NCBI RefSeq assembly: GCF_002432345.1
Contig: NZ_DJDT01000083.1
Location: 1-11,341, forward strand
DNA from: Pedobacter sp. UBA5917
Lineage (GTDB): Bacteria; Bacteroidota; Bacteroidia; Sphingobacteriales; Sphingobacteriaceae
Direction: 5' to 3'
DNA: 11,341 nucleotides
The notes beneath the pieces were generated by a model that was not told the DNA's origin, searched no databases, and saw only the letters and a list, made by a program, of their open reading frames with translations. The position numbers and the translations under genes are program-made. Position 1 is the first letter of the stretch; each line of letters starts with the position of its first letter. This document shows, piece after piece, positions 1 to 5,812 of the stretch.

Positions 1-246
1 CGCCAAAGTACCCAAAGCGCTTTGTCAATCCTCTAGGTGCTTTCACACAAGCCCCTCACACATCAAAAAAACAGCGGCACTTCGTTTTGTGCACTAAGCA
101 TTCGATAGCTTAAAGTTTTCGCGAGATCTGCACAAAACCACTGCGTTTTAGGTTTGATAGTGCCAATTATACTGTTCTGCAACTGTTTTTTTGAGTTATA
201 TTAATCTACTCAGGTCATAACTAGAGTAAAATTTGGTCATTATATG
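1..246. other. Intergenic stretch at left edge, no gene recognised
   Basis: No supported gene is seen here. The first 55 bases, read on the minus strand, stay open to the window edge and translate as GACVKAPRGLTKRFGYFG. This has no ATG in the window and could be a fragment or chance. A 10-bp inverted repeat (84-93 GTTTTGTGCA and 129-138 TGCACAAAAC) encloses a smaller one (95-99 TAAGC and 108-112 GCTTA), so the region can fold. It lies downstream of the sigma-factor gene on the minus strand, but no run of T marks it as a clear terminator. Confidence 0.4.
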
Positions 247-840
247 TTATAGCAGGCAGGGAAACAATAGGAAGTAAAATATAGAAATATAATCAAGGTA
301 AGCTTTGTTATCTTTCATGGCCTTAACCACCTGGTTTGCTTTTACCATATGGTCTTTTACGGCATCGCGACTTATTGAAAGTTGATCGGCAACCTCATTA
401 TAGGTCATTTCCTTAAAGCGTATCATTTCAAAAACGAGTTTTCTCTTGGGTGGCAGGGAGCTAAGCGTATTACAAAGTGTTCCAAGATCGTGGGCCGCAT
501 CGATGCGTTTTTCGGGAAGGAGCTCTTCCTGTTCTTTCATAAAATAGGCTTCCAGCTCGGCTTTCATTTTTTTACTCCTTGATGTATTTCTTAGCCAGGT
601 GTAAACCATGTTTTTCGAAACGGTAGAAATATATCCCCTGATGCCGATTTTAGGATCGACATAATCGCGTGTTTTCCAAAGGTGGAGAAAAATATCGTGG
701 GTAAGCTCTTCTGCATTTTCCCTCGAAAGGGTATAGCGGTAGCAATAAGTAAAAATCTGTTTATGGAACATGGCATAGATATTTTCAAAGGCTTCGCGGT
801 TTCCTTCCTTAAAGTTCTGAATAGTATCATATCCAAGCAT
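247..840 (-). CDS. ECF-type RNA polymerase sigma-70 factor
   Basis: Probable extracytoplasmic-function sigma factor of about 197 aa that would direct core RNA polymerase to a specific promoter set. Region 2 spans about residues 16-86, with the typical helix around EELTHDIFLHLW and then GIRGYISTVSKNMVYTWLR. Region 4 spans about 124-178 (LSSLPPKRKLVFEMI, then the helix-turn-helix MTYNEVADQLSISRDAVKDH). Regions 1 and 3 are absent, as expected for the class. The frame opens upstream with a TTG at 867, but the ATG at 840 is preferred because conserved-looking sequence begins just after it. The last about 15 residues (ISIFYFLLFPCLL) are strongly hydrophobic, which is unusual for a soluble sigma factor. 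No anti-sigma gene lies in the window, though one could lie beyond the left edge. It is about 125 bp downstream of the S41 protease gene on the same strand, so cotranscription is possible but unproven. Confidence 0.9.
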   Translation of the reverse strand: MLGYDTIQNFKEGNREAFENIYAMFHKQIFTYCYRYTLSRENAEELTHDIFLHLWKTRDYVDPKIGIRGYISTVSKNMVYTWLRNTSRSKKMKAELEAYFMKEQEELLPEKRIDAAHDLGTLCNTLSSLPPKRKLVFEMIRFKEMTYNEVADQLSISRDAVKDHMVKANQVVKAMKDNKAYLDYISIFYFLLFPCLL

Positions 841-966
841 AGAGGAGCAGATTAATTTACTGAACAAATAAAAGGTTTCGATGTTAAGGTGAATTGTTTA
901 GCACATTAAGTTTGTGTTAAGCTGCTTTTGTATGCTGCACAATTACAGGAAGTTGGCGGTATAATA

Positions 967-2358
967 TTACCTTGTTACCCTGATCGGAATAACGGAAAGA
1001 TCATCCTTATCCCTTGAATCGAACATTTTGCGCTGATTTTCTCTGGCCAGGGATGAACGGATACCAAGTTTTGCAACACCTGTAATCCTGGAAATGGCCA
1101 GTTGGGTCAGGGTTTCTTCAGGATCGCCCAGTTGTTTCAGGGGCAATACTGCAAGTTCATCAGATAAAACATCAGGCGGGAGTCCGGCAGTGTAATTTCC
1201 CTGTCCCTGCGCATTATACACCTTAAATACCAATGGCCATAATACCCATCCTTTTACCTGCGGAGGGGTGCGATGGTCTGCCAGTTCGAATTCGGCCATA
1301 TCTTTACCTAATGTGGCTTCGCCGATACGCACCGTGGGGAAGTGCGGTGTGAGGTTATTAATCAGAAGCTCTGCTGCCGAGGCGGTATGTTTCCCCGTGA
1401 GTATAAAAAGCCTGTTTATATCCAGTCTCAGATTGGTATACTGGCTGTAATTGAGCGGGCGGAAGAGTTTAGTGATCTCTTCTCCAAAAGTATGCCTCTG
1501 GGTGCCTGCATTGGCATTTCCGCGGTACTCCAAAAAAATGGCATCCTCATTTGCCCTGGTAATCATTGCTGCCAGTGCGGCAGCTACCGAAACCTCGCCA
1601 CCCGTATTGTAGCGCATATCGAGAATAAGCTCGTTCACCTGCTGTGCCTTAAAACCGGCAAACACTTCTTTTAACCTGTTTAAGGCTTTGGTATCGAAAT
1701 TATTCAGGAAGATATAACCTATTTTTTTGTTCCCTTTTTCCCAAATCTGTGTAGTATATACCGGATTGGGTTTTAGGTATCCGTTAATATTATAAGCTGC
1801 TGCCACACCTTCTACCTGTAGCACAATGCTGCCCCTTTTTAAGCTGCTTTCGCTCAATGATCCGATATTGGACGAATTAACGGCAACACCATTAATTGCG
1901 GTTACTTTATCGCCCCTTCTTAAGCCGGCAACGTAACCATCGGAGCCAGGCACCGAAAGCCGTACAAGAGTCTGATCTGATCCCGAAGCAGTAATGTTGA
2001 CCAGGTCTACCCCGAAATCGGAATAAAGGCTACGCGGATAGCTTTCGGGCACATCTGCATTGAGGAGTTGCGAAAAACGGTCGGCATTATTTTTAATCGA
2101 AGCAAAAAATCTAAGGGGATCCTGGTTATAGTCTGGCTTTTTGGGAAGCGTAGTGTTCCAGTAATAATATACCTTCATGCTGTCGAGCACCCAATCATTA
2201 ATAAATTCGTTGGTGCCAGGATCAAAAACCGGATCTTTATCCTTTTTGCAGCCGGCTATGATGATCAGGCCCAGCAATAATAAGAGAATGCCGCCTTTTT
2301 TTATCCTATTTGTAAAACCCAGTAATTTGATCATCGATAGCTTTCGTGGTTTAGCCAT
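967..2358 (-). CDS. S41-family (C-terminal processing type) lipoprotein protease
   Basis: Predicted serine protease of the S41/tail-specific family, probably anchored outside the inner membrane by lipid. Counting from the ATG at 2358 (463 aa), a hydrophobic stretch ends in the lipobox IAGC with Cys37, followed by a charged linker. A PDZ-like region spans about 105-190 (GYVAGLRRGDKVTAING). The protease domain spans about 205-395, with LDMRYNTGGE corresponding to the family LDLRxNxGG motif. TASAAELL carries the likely nucleophile Ser327 and LGKDM the likely general base Lys352; their 25-residue spacing fits the S41 Ser-Lys dyad. The track-style start at 2361 would be TTG; an ATG at 2334 is also possible and gives a more usual signal-peptide length. 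Substrate is unknown. The sigma-factor gene follows about 125 bp downstream on the same strand. Confidence 0.9.
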   Translation of the reverse strand: MAKPRKLSMIKLLGFTNRIKKGGILLLLLGLIIIAGCKKDKDPVFDPGTNEFINDWVLDSMKVYYYWNTTLPKKPDYNQDPLRFFASIKNNADRFSQLLNADVPESYPRSLYSDFGVDLVNITASGSDQTLVRLSVPGSDGYVAGLRRGDKVTAINGVAVNSSNIGSLSESSLKRGSIVLQVEGVAAAYNINGYLKPNPVYTTQIWEKGNKKIGYIFLNNFDTKALNRLKEVFAGFKAQQVNELILDMRYNTGGEVSVAAALAAMITRANEDAIFLEYRGNANAGTQRHTFGEEITKLFRPLNYSQYTNLRLDINRLFILTGKHTASAAELLINNLTPHFPTVRIGEATLGKDMAEFELADHRTPPQVKGWVLWPLVFKVYNAQGQGNYTAGLPPDVLSDELAVLPLKQLGDPEETLTQLAISRITGVAKLGIRSSLARENQRKMFDSRDKDDLSVIPIRVTR

Positions 2359-2423
2359 CAAATTAGGGGCTTGAGATTAATTTACTGTTATATTCCGGTT
2401 ATGAATAAATGAAGTAAAACGAG

Positions 2424-2447
2424 GAAGCCGGCTTCCACACCGGCTTC
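2424..2447. terminator. Strong GC-rich hairpin, possible terminator
   Basis: GAAGCCGG (2424-2431) and CCGGCTTC (2440-2447) form a perfect 8-bp stem with an 8-base loop. Outer arms GAGGAA (2421-2426) and TTCCTC (2451-2456) allow an alternative pairing. T runs follow on both sides: TTTTT at 2460-2464 on the plus strand, and four T after CTCG on the minus strand. It sits 66 bp upstream of the S41 start, so it could end transcripts coming from the TetR side or act in the protease leader. The role is inferred only from shape. Confidence 0.45.
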
Positions 2448-2827
2448 AATTTCCTCTACTTTTTAAACAAATCTCCTAAAACAATAAGCTTTTGAAGATG
2501 TGGTAAATGTAATGATTTTTTGGGAATTAGAACGTTATTTACCAGTTTATCTGTTTATTTTATAAATTATTTATGGGGTATAGGAAGCATAAAAATTATA
2601 GGTTATGCCAGTCTAATTCTACAATATTAAATGTATGAGTTATCTGTCTTTTATTTAACAAATTTTTAACCCAGTAGGTATGATAAATTAAACTGTAAGG
2701 TGCAGATCAGGAAGAAGGGGCTGAAGTTGAAGGTATCGTTTTTTCTCAGGTGCGCCTGGGATAAGTTTGTTTCCGCTGTGTTACAAGGTTAATTTGTAAG
2801 CTATCTTATAATAGGTTAAGTTCGGGA
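2448..2827. other. Gene-free AT-rich stretch
   Basis: All reading frames are short and broken by stops. The region is AT-rich up to about 2690 and more mixed after that. I see no RNA gene and no convincing promoter. Because a gene remnant follows directly (2828-2923), this stretch may partly be decayed former coding sequence, but I cannot recognise anything in it. Confidence 0.4.
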
Positions 2828-2923
2828 TATCCAAATATCAACCTATCCCAGTTCGGAGGAAAAGACAATAAAACATTATTTATTACCGGACGCTCGAAAC
2901 TGTTCAGCGTGAAAGTGGAATAA
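2828..2923 (+). pseudogene. C-terminal remnant of an SMP-30/gluconolactonase-like gene
   Basis: The frame from 2828 to the TAA at 2921-2923 reads as 31 residues containing SQFGGKDNKTLFITGRSKLF. This closely resembles the C-terminal beta-propeller blade of SMP-30/gluconolactonase/LRE-type lactonases, where FGGxDxKTLFIT followed by a short SxLxxxKV-like strand ends the protein. The frame is open back to 2765, but residues before about 2828 do not look related, there is no ATG, and full proteins of the family are near 300 aa. So only the end of the gene appears to survive, probably after a deletion. It runs towards the TetR gene and stops 35 bp before that gene's end. Assignment is from memory of the family motif and needs a search. 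Confidence 0.5.
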
Positions 2924-2958
2924 ACTTACAGGCGAATCATTTATGGCTTAATATTGAA

Positions 2959-3582
2959 TTATTCGTAAGTCTTATCAATCAGGAACCTCAGGGCTTCCTC
3001 AATTTCCGATCTGCCTTCTGTGGTTTTAAGGTCTAAGCCGCAGAAGGTACAATCGTTGGTTGTGGCATAGATATCCAGATAGTAGATGCCCGATATCAAC
3101 AGCGCAATGATGGCACGGTATCTTTTTGCATTTTCCTTAAAATAGGGATCAGTGATACTTTCAAATAACATGGCGCCGTTTTCTTCGCGGTCGTCGGCCA
3201 GTTTTTTTAACGATTTTCTGTTTTCAAGCAGTCCCCATAACAGGATTTTTTGAAACTCCTTATTCTTGAAAACGTAATCGAACTGGGAGATCAGCATCAT
3301 TTTCGAAAGTGCTTTGCCGCCGTCGTCAATAACCGGCCCGGTAGGTTCTACTTTTACATTGCTCCAGAAATCCTGCGAACGGATATATTCATCAATCAAC
3401 TGGTCGCGACTGCCAAAATAAGTGTACATCAGTTTTTTGTCCAGCCCGGCTGTACGCGCAATGTCGTTAACTTTCAGTCCCGAAAAACCTTTGGTCTGCA
3501 ATATTTTTTCAACGGCATCCAAAAATTTCTGCTTGCTCTTTTCCTTGTCCCTTAACGGTTTAATCTCTTCTTCCTGTTTCAT
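2959..3582 (-). CDS. TetR/AcrR-family transcriptional regulator
   Basis: Likely dimeric DNA-binding repressor of 207 aa that responds to a small ligand. The N-terminal TetR domain spans about residues 14-62: FLDAVEKILQTKGFSGLKV, then the helix-turn-helix VNDIARTAGLDKKLMYTYFG, with the recognition-helix end LMYTYFGSRDQL typical of the family. Residues about 75-207 form the variable ligand and dimer domain, which carries a C-x2-C pair (Cys178, Cys181, NDCTFCG). The start is an ATG at 3582. A -7-like box lies upstream on the minus strand (3619-3626), and a perfect palindrome (3635-3652) lies between it and the opposite promoter. This suggests self-repression plus control of the divergent membrane-protein pair. 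Ligand is unknown. Confidence 0.9.
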   Translation of the reverse strand: MKQEEEIKPLRDKEKSKQKFLDAVEKILQTKGFSGLKVNDIARTAGLDKKLMYTYFGSRDQLIDEYIRSQDFWSNVKVEPTGPVIDDGGKALSKMMLISQFDYVFKNKEFQKILLWGLLENRKSLKKLADDREENGAMLFESITDPYFKENAKRYRAIIALLISGIYYLDIYATTNDCTFCGLDLKTTEGRSEIEEALRFLIDKTYE

Positions 3583-3618
3583 TTTTAATGAAAATAGTGC
3601 ATTGGAAAATTACACAAT

Positions 3619-3626
3619 CAAATTTA
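3619..3626 (-). promoter_or_regulatory. Bacteroidota -7 box for the TetR gene
   Basis: Minus-strand TAAATTTG matches TAnnTTTG exactly. Transcription would start roughly 30 bases before the ATG at 3582. No clear TTTG -33 element is seen at the usual distance, where the palindromic operator lies instead. Confidence 0.5.
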
Positions 3627-3634
3627 AATATTTT

Positions 3635-3652
3635 TATCACCGATTGGTGATA
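3635..3652. promoter_or_regulatory. Palindromic operator, probably for the TetR regulator
   Basis: TATCACC-GATT-GGTGATA has perfect 7-bp arms around a 4-base centre, a usual size for a TetR-family operator. It lies between two divergent -7 boxes (3619-3626 minus, 3658-3665 plus), overlapping where the -33 elements should be, so bound protein could block both promoters. The link to the neighbouring regulator is inferred from position. Confidence 0.65.
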
Positions 3653-3657
3653 TATTG

Positions 3658-3665
3658 TATATTTG
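3658..3665 (+). promoter_or_regulatory. Bacteroidota -7 box for the membrane-protein pair
   Basis: TATATTTG is an exact TAnnTTTG match, 5 bp after the palindromic operator. It would give a leader of about 50 bases before the ATG at 3725. Confidence 0.55.
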
Positions 3666-3724
3666 TTGATGTAAATGATGTTCCCAGAGCATCTTGCCGG
3701 ATTATTAACCAAACAAAAAACCAT

Positions 3725-3979
3725 ATGAAAAAAGTAATTCCACTTACCGAATTATCGATTGAAGAATTATACAAGAAAAAACAGACCATAAAGGGTGCAT
3801 TAATTGGGCTTGGCGTGGTAATGCTTGCCGCATTTGCAGTGTTACTTTATCTTGTTGTTACAGCTAAAACACCTAAAGCTCTGGCAGCTATTCCCATCTC
3901 CTGCATGTTGGCCTTGTTGCCGGCTTTTATCAGCCTTGGCCAGATTAATACCGAAATTAAAAACCGTAATTCAAAATAA
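3725..3979 (+). CDS. Small two-helix membrane protein
   Basis: An 84-aa protein of unknown function. A polar, Lys-rich N-terminus (residues 1-22) is followed by two hydrophobic helices at about 24-46 and 52-72, joined by a short TAKTPKA turn, and a charged tail. Similar small Bacteroidota proteins are sometimes labelled redox-active disulfide protein 2, but this one has a single Cys (Cys60), so the sequence gives no support for a disulfide. The frame is open upstream past 3422, but the ATG at 3725 is chosen: upstream sequence is the antisense of TetR and its promoter region. No Shine-Dalgarno is seen. The DUF3667 gene starts 8 bp after its stop, so the two are almost certainly one transcript, probably under TetR control. 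Confidence 0.75.
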   Translation: MKKVIPLTELSIEELYKKKQTIKGALIGLGVVMLAAFAVLLYLVVTAKTPKALAAIPISCMLALLPAFISLGQINTEIKNRNSK

Positions 3980-3987
3980 CGATTTCA

Positions 3988-4731
3988 ATGTCATCCGATT
4001 GCCTAAATTGTGCTGCTCCGGTAACACAGAATTACTGCCCTCACTGTGGGCAAAAATCTTCTACGCACCGCTATTCCATTAAACATTTCATCGCCCACGA
4101 TTTTGTTCATGGTATCTGGCATGTTGATAAAGGTATTTTATTTACCCTTAAAGCACTTTTTACACGTCCGGGCCATAGCGTTCGCGAGTTTATCCAGGGC
4201 AAAAGGGTCCCGTATTTTAGTTTTGTTACGCTCATCCTGCTTATCCTAACCGCATCAACGCTTATCGCGCCATACACACACGGTAGCATGTCTGATCTGA
4301 TGCCACAGGGAAGCAAAGCAATGATGAGCGAGATCGAAAAATTTATTTCTGAACATCCAAAGCTGATACTGATTATAACCATTCCCATTTATTCCTTTTT
4401 TAGTTTTATCTGGTTCAGGAAAGCCAGGCTCAATTTTTCCGAACACCTGGTTTTAAATTCAAACCGGATAATTGTAGAGTTGATTATCGGTTTGCTTATT
4501 TCGATCACAACTATTTTTTATACCAACAGCAAAATGCTTTTGTTCCTGTATTTCGGAGCGGTAACTTTTCTGGCATTTATGTACAGCATCTGGTTTTATT
4601 ACCAGTTTTTTTCGGGCTTTAACTACAGTAAAAAAGGGTTGTTGTTGCGAAGTGTTCTCGTTCCGCTATCTTATTATTTTTTATCGTTTCTGATAGGAAT
4701 AATCTCTGCGGTGATCAAAATGAAACATTAA
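3988..4731 (+). CDS. DUF3667 zinc-ribbon membrane protein
   Basis: A 247-aa inner-membrane protein that matches the DUF3667 pattern. The N-terminus has a zinc-ribbon-like set of four cysteines, Cys5-x2-Cys8 and Cys17-x2-Cys20 (CLNC, CPHCGQ). It is followed by the family's conserved stretch around residues 27-75 (HRYSIKHFIAHDF, DKGILFTLKALFTRPG, REFIQGKRVPYFSF). About five hydrophobic segments follow, near 75-94, 125-143, 160-178, 183-207 and 217-243. The molecular role of the family is not known to me. It directly follows the 84-aa membrane protein (8-bp gap) and both face away from the TetR regulator, which suggests induced expression of a membrane function such as stress response or export. 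That role is only inferred from context. Confidence 0.85.
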   Translation: MSSDCLNCAAPVTQNYCPHCGQKSSTHRYSIKHFIAHDFVHGIWHVDKGILFTLKALFTRPGHSVREFIQGKRVPYFSFVTLILLILTASTLIAPYTHGSMSDLMPQGSKAMMSEIEKFISEHPKLILIITIPIYSFFSFIWFRKARLNFSEHLVLNSNRIIVELIIGLLISITTIFYTNSKMLLFLYFGAVTFLAFMYSIWFYYQFFSGFNYSKKGLLLRSVLVPLSYYFLSFLIGIISAVIKMKH

Positions 4732-4744
4732 AGTACCCATAAGA

Positions 4745-4785
4745 AACTATTAAAATACCTTACGATAAACGGTGGATTAATAGTT
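4745..4785. repeat. Inverted repeat between two operons
   Basis: AACTATTAA (4745-4753) and TTAATAGTT (4777-4785) are perfect 9-bp arms with a 23-base spacer. It lies just after the DUF3667 stop and about 50 bp before the -7 box of the iron operon. It could be an AT-rich hairpin or a binding site; no T run follows. Confidence 0.4.
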
Positions 4786-4836
4786 AATTTAGTAACATTT
4801 TCCTTCACATTGCCCTGATTTAAGTTTTATAGTGTT

Positions 4837-4844
4837 TATCTTTG
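4837..4844 (+). promoter_or_regulatory. Bacteroidota -7 box in front of the iron-uptake operon
   Basis: TATCTTTG matches TAnnTTTG exactly and ends 7 bases before the ATG at 4852. Transcription would then begin at or next to the start codon, giving a leaderless or nearly leaderless message. A TTG at 4810-4812 is the nearest upstream candidate for a -33 element, at slightly long spacing. Confidence 0.55.
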
Positions 4845-4851
4845 GCGCGAA

Positions 4852-5226
4852 ATGTATAAAAGGCTTGTCGTTTTCGTGCTGTTGGCTTCGCTGGTTGGAT
4901 CAAATATGTCTACATATTTTATTTATGCCGGATTTGAGGTTAACCAGAAGCAGCTGGCCGAAAAGTTCTGTGTAAATAAGAACAGACCCTGGATGCACTG
5001 TAACGGAAAGTGTTACCTGATGAAAAAGCTGAAACAGGCAGAAGAAAAAGAGAAGAAACAGGAACGCGAAAGTCAGCGTACTGCTTTTCAGTTAGCCATG
5101 CCGAGTTCTCCAGTTGCATTTCATCTCAGTCCTATACCTTTCGAACGCCATTATTCACCTGCTAAGGTAGAAAACCCGATCAGCTGTCATTTCTCTATAT
5201 TTCAGCCACCAAAGCAAACCTGTTAA
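4852..5226 (+). CDS. Small Cys-motif exported or membrane-anchored protein
   Basis: A 124-aa protein of unknown function, first gene of the uptake operon. Residues 4-25 are a hydrophobic signal or anchor segment. They are followed by a compact conserved-looking motif at 37-56, C-x9-C-x3-C (Cys40, Cys50, Cys54; NRPWMHCNGKCYLMKKLKQ), and then a highly charged helix rich in Lys and Glu (about 57-77). Two further cysteines lie at 112 and at the very C-terminus. I recall similar unnamed proteins in Bacteroidota beside TonB-dependent receptors, but no assigned function. The cysteines suggest metal or haem binding or a redox role in the periplasm; this is inference. The ATG at 4852 is needed to keep the hydrophobic segment; no Shine-Dalgarno is present. 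Confidence 0.8.
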   Translation: MYKRLVVFVLLASLVGSNMSTYFIYAGFEVNQKQLAEKFCVNKNRPWMHCNGKCYLMKKLKQAEEKEKKQERESQRTAFQLAMPSSPVAFHLSPIPFERHYSPAKVENPISCHFSIFQPPKQTC

Positions 5227-5231
5227 TATTC

Positions 5232-5253
5232 GAAATAGATCAATGTCTATTTC
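5232..5253 (+). repeat. Hairpin after the Cys-motif gene
   Basis: GAAATAGA (5232-5239) and TCTATTTC (5246-5253) form a perfect 8-bp stem with a 6-base loop, 5 bases after the stop codon. No T run follows, so it looks more like a processing or stability hairpin within the operon than a terminator. A second pair, TTCTGATC (5260-5267) and GATCAGAA (5297-5304), follows in the same 115-bp gap. Confidence 0.45.
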
Positions 5254-5341
5254 TGCTAATTCTGATCATTTTAAGAGTTTTGTAATATGATTCCTGGATC
5301 AGAACAACAATAATATTATAAAACAGCGTTTGTAAATTCTT

Positions 5342-5779
5342 ATGAAATTTATCTTTTCTTCCCTGCTTGCAATGGTGGTGATATGTTTATGGTTTTCCTG
5401 TAAACAGGAGCAAGACTATAAAATTATCCGGTCGGAAGTGGTTGCCAGGCATGATAAAGTGATGAACGATGCCGATCTGGCAAATGGTCAAAAATCGGTG
5501 CTCGATTCCATTTATCGATCGGTTAAATCTTCCGGTAATGATACGGTTAAATTAGCTGAGGCGATTAGAAAAGTAGATGAAGCCAACCAGCAAATGGAAA
5601 GCTGGATGAATCATTTTGAACCTGATGTTTCGGGGAAAAGTAATGAAGAGGCTTCCGACTATTTTAAAGCTGAGTTGAAAAAGATAAACGATCTGGATAA
5701 ACAGTTTAAAGCGGTCATTATCTGTTCCGACCGTTATCTGGATAGCCTTCATATAGAAAAGAGAAAAACGCTGCATTAA
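5342..5779 (+). CDS. Small helical lipoprotein in the iron-uptake operon
   Basis: A 145-aa predicted lipoprotein. The N-terminus MKFIFSSLLAMVVICLWFSC ends at Cys20, followed by polar KQEQD; the lipobox is loose (WFSC), which is common in Bacteroidota. The rest is mostly charged and probably helical, including HDKVMNDADLANGQKS, VDEANQQMESWMNHFEPD and EASDYFKAELKKINDLDKQF. Related Bacteroidota proteins often carry the misleading database label viral A-type inclusion protein; no function is established. It lies 115 bp after the Cys-motif gene and 33 bp before the receptor gene, all on the same strand, so it may be a periplasmic or outer-membrane accessory of the receptor. That role is inference from position. 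Confidence 0.8.
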   Translation: MKFIFSSLLAMVVICLWFSCKQEQDYKIIRSEVVARHDKVMNDADLANGQKSVLDSIYRSVKSSGNDTVKLAEAIRKVDEANQQMESWMNHFEPDVSGKSNEEASDYFKAELKKINDLDKQFKAVIICSDRYLDSLHIEKRKTLH

Positions 5780-5791
5780 CAGACTTTTTCG

Positions 5792-5805
5792 GGGACGATC
5801 GTCCC
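5792..5805. promoter_or_regulatory. Perfect 14-bp palindrome before the receptor gene
   Basis: GGGACGATCGTCCC is its own reverse complement. It lies in the 33-bp gap between the lipoprotein stop and the receptor ATG (5813), flanked by TTTTT (5785-5789) and AAAAA (5806-5810). It could be an operator, or an RNA hairpin close enough to the start codon to affect translation. As a plus-strand terminator it lacks a trailing T run. Confidence 0.5.
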
Positions 5806-5812
5806 AAAAATT

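Noticed and set aside
1..55. Partial minus-strand gene reading GACVKAPRGLTKRFGYFG
   Set aside because: Only 18 codons are visible, without an ATG; cannot be told from chance or a repeat fragment.
1342..1674. 110-codon plus-strand open frame inside the protease gene
   Set aside because: Antisense shadow of a well-supported S41 protease with catalytic residues on the other strand.
3422..3724. Long plus-strand extension in frame with the 84-aa membrane protein
   Set aside because: It is antisense to the TetR coding region and then crosses the operator and both promoters; the ATG at 3725 begins the plausible protein.
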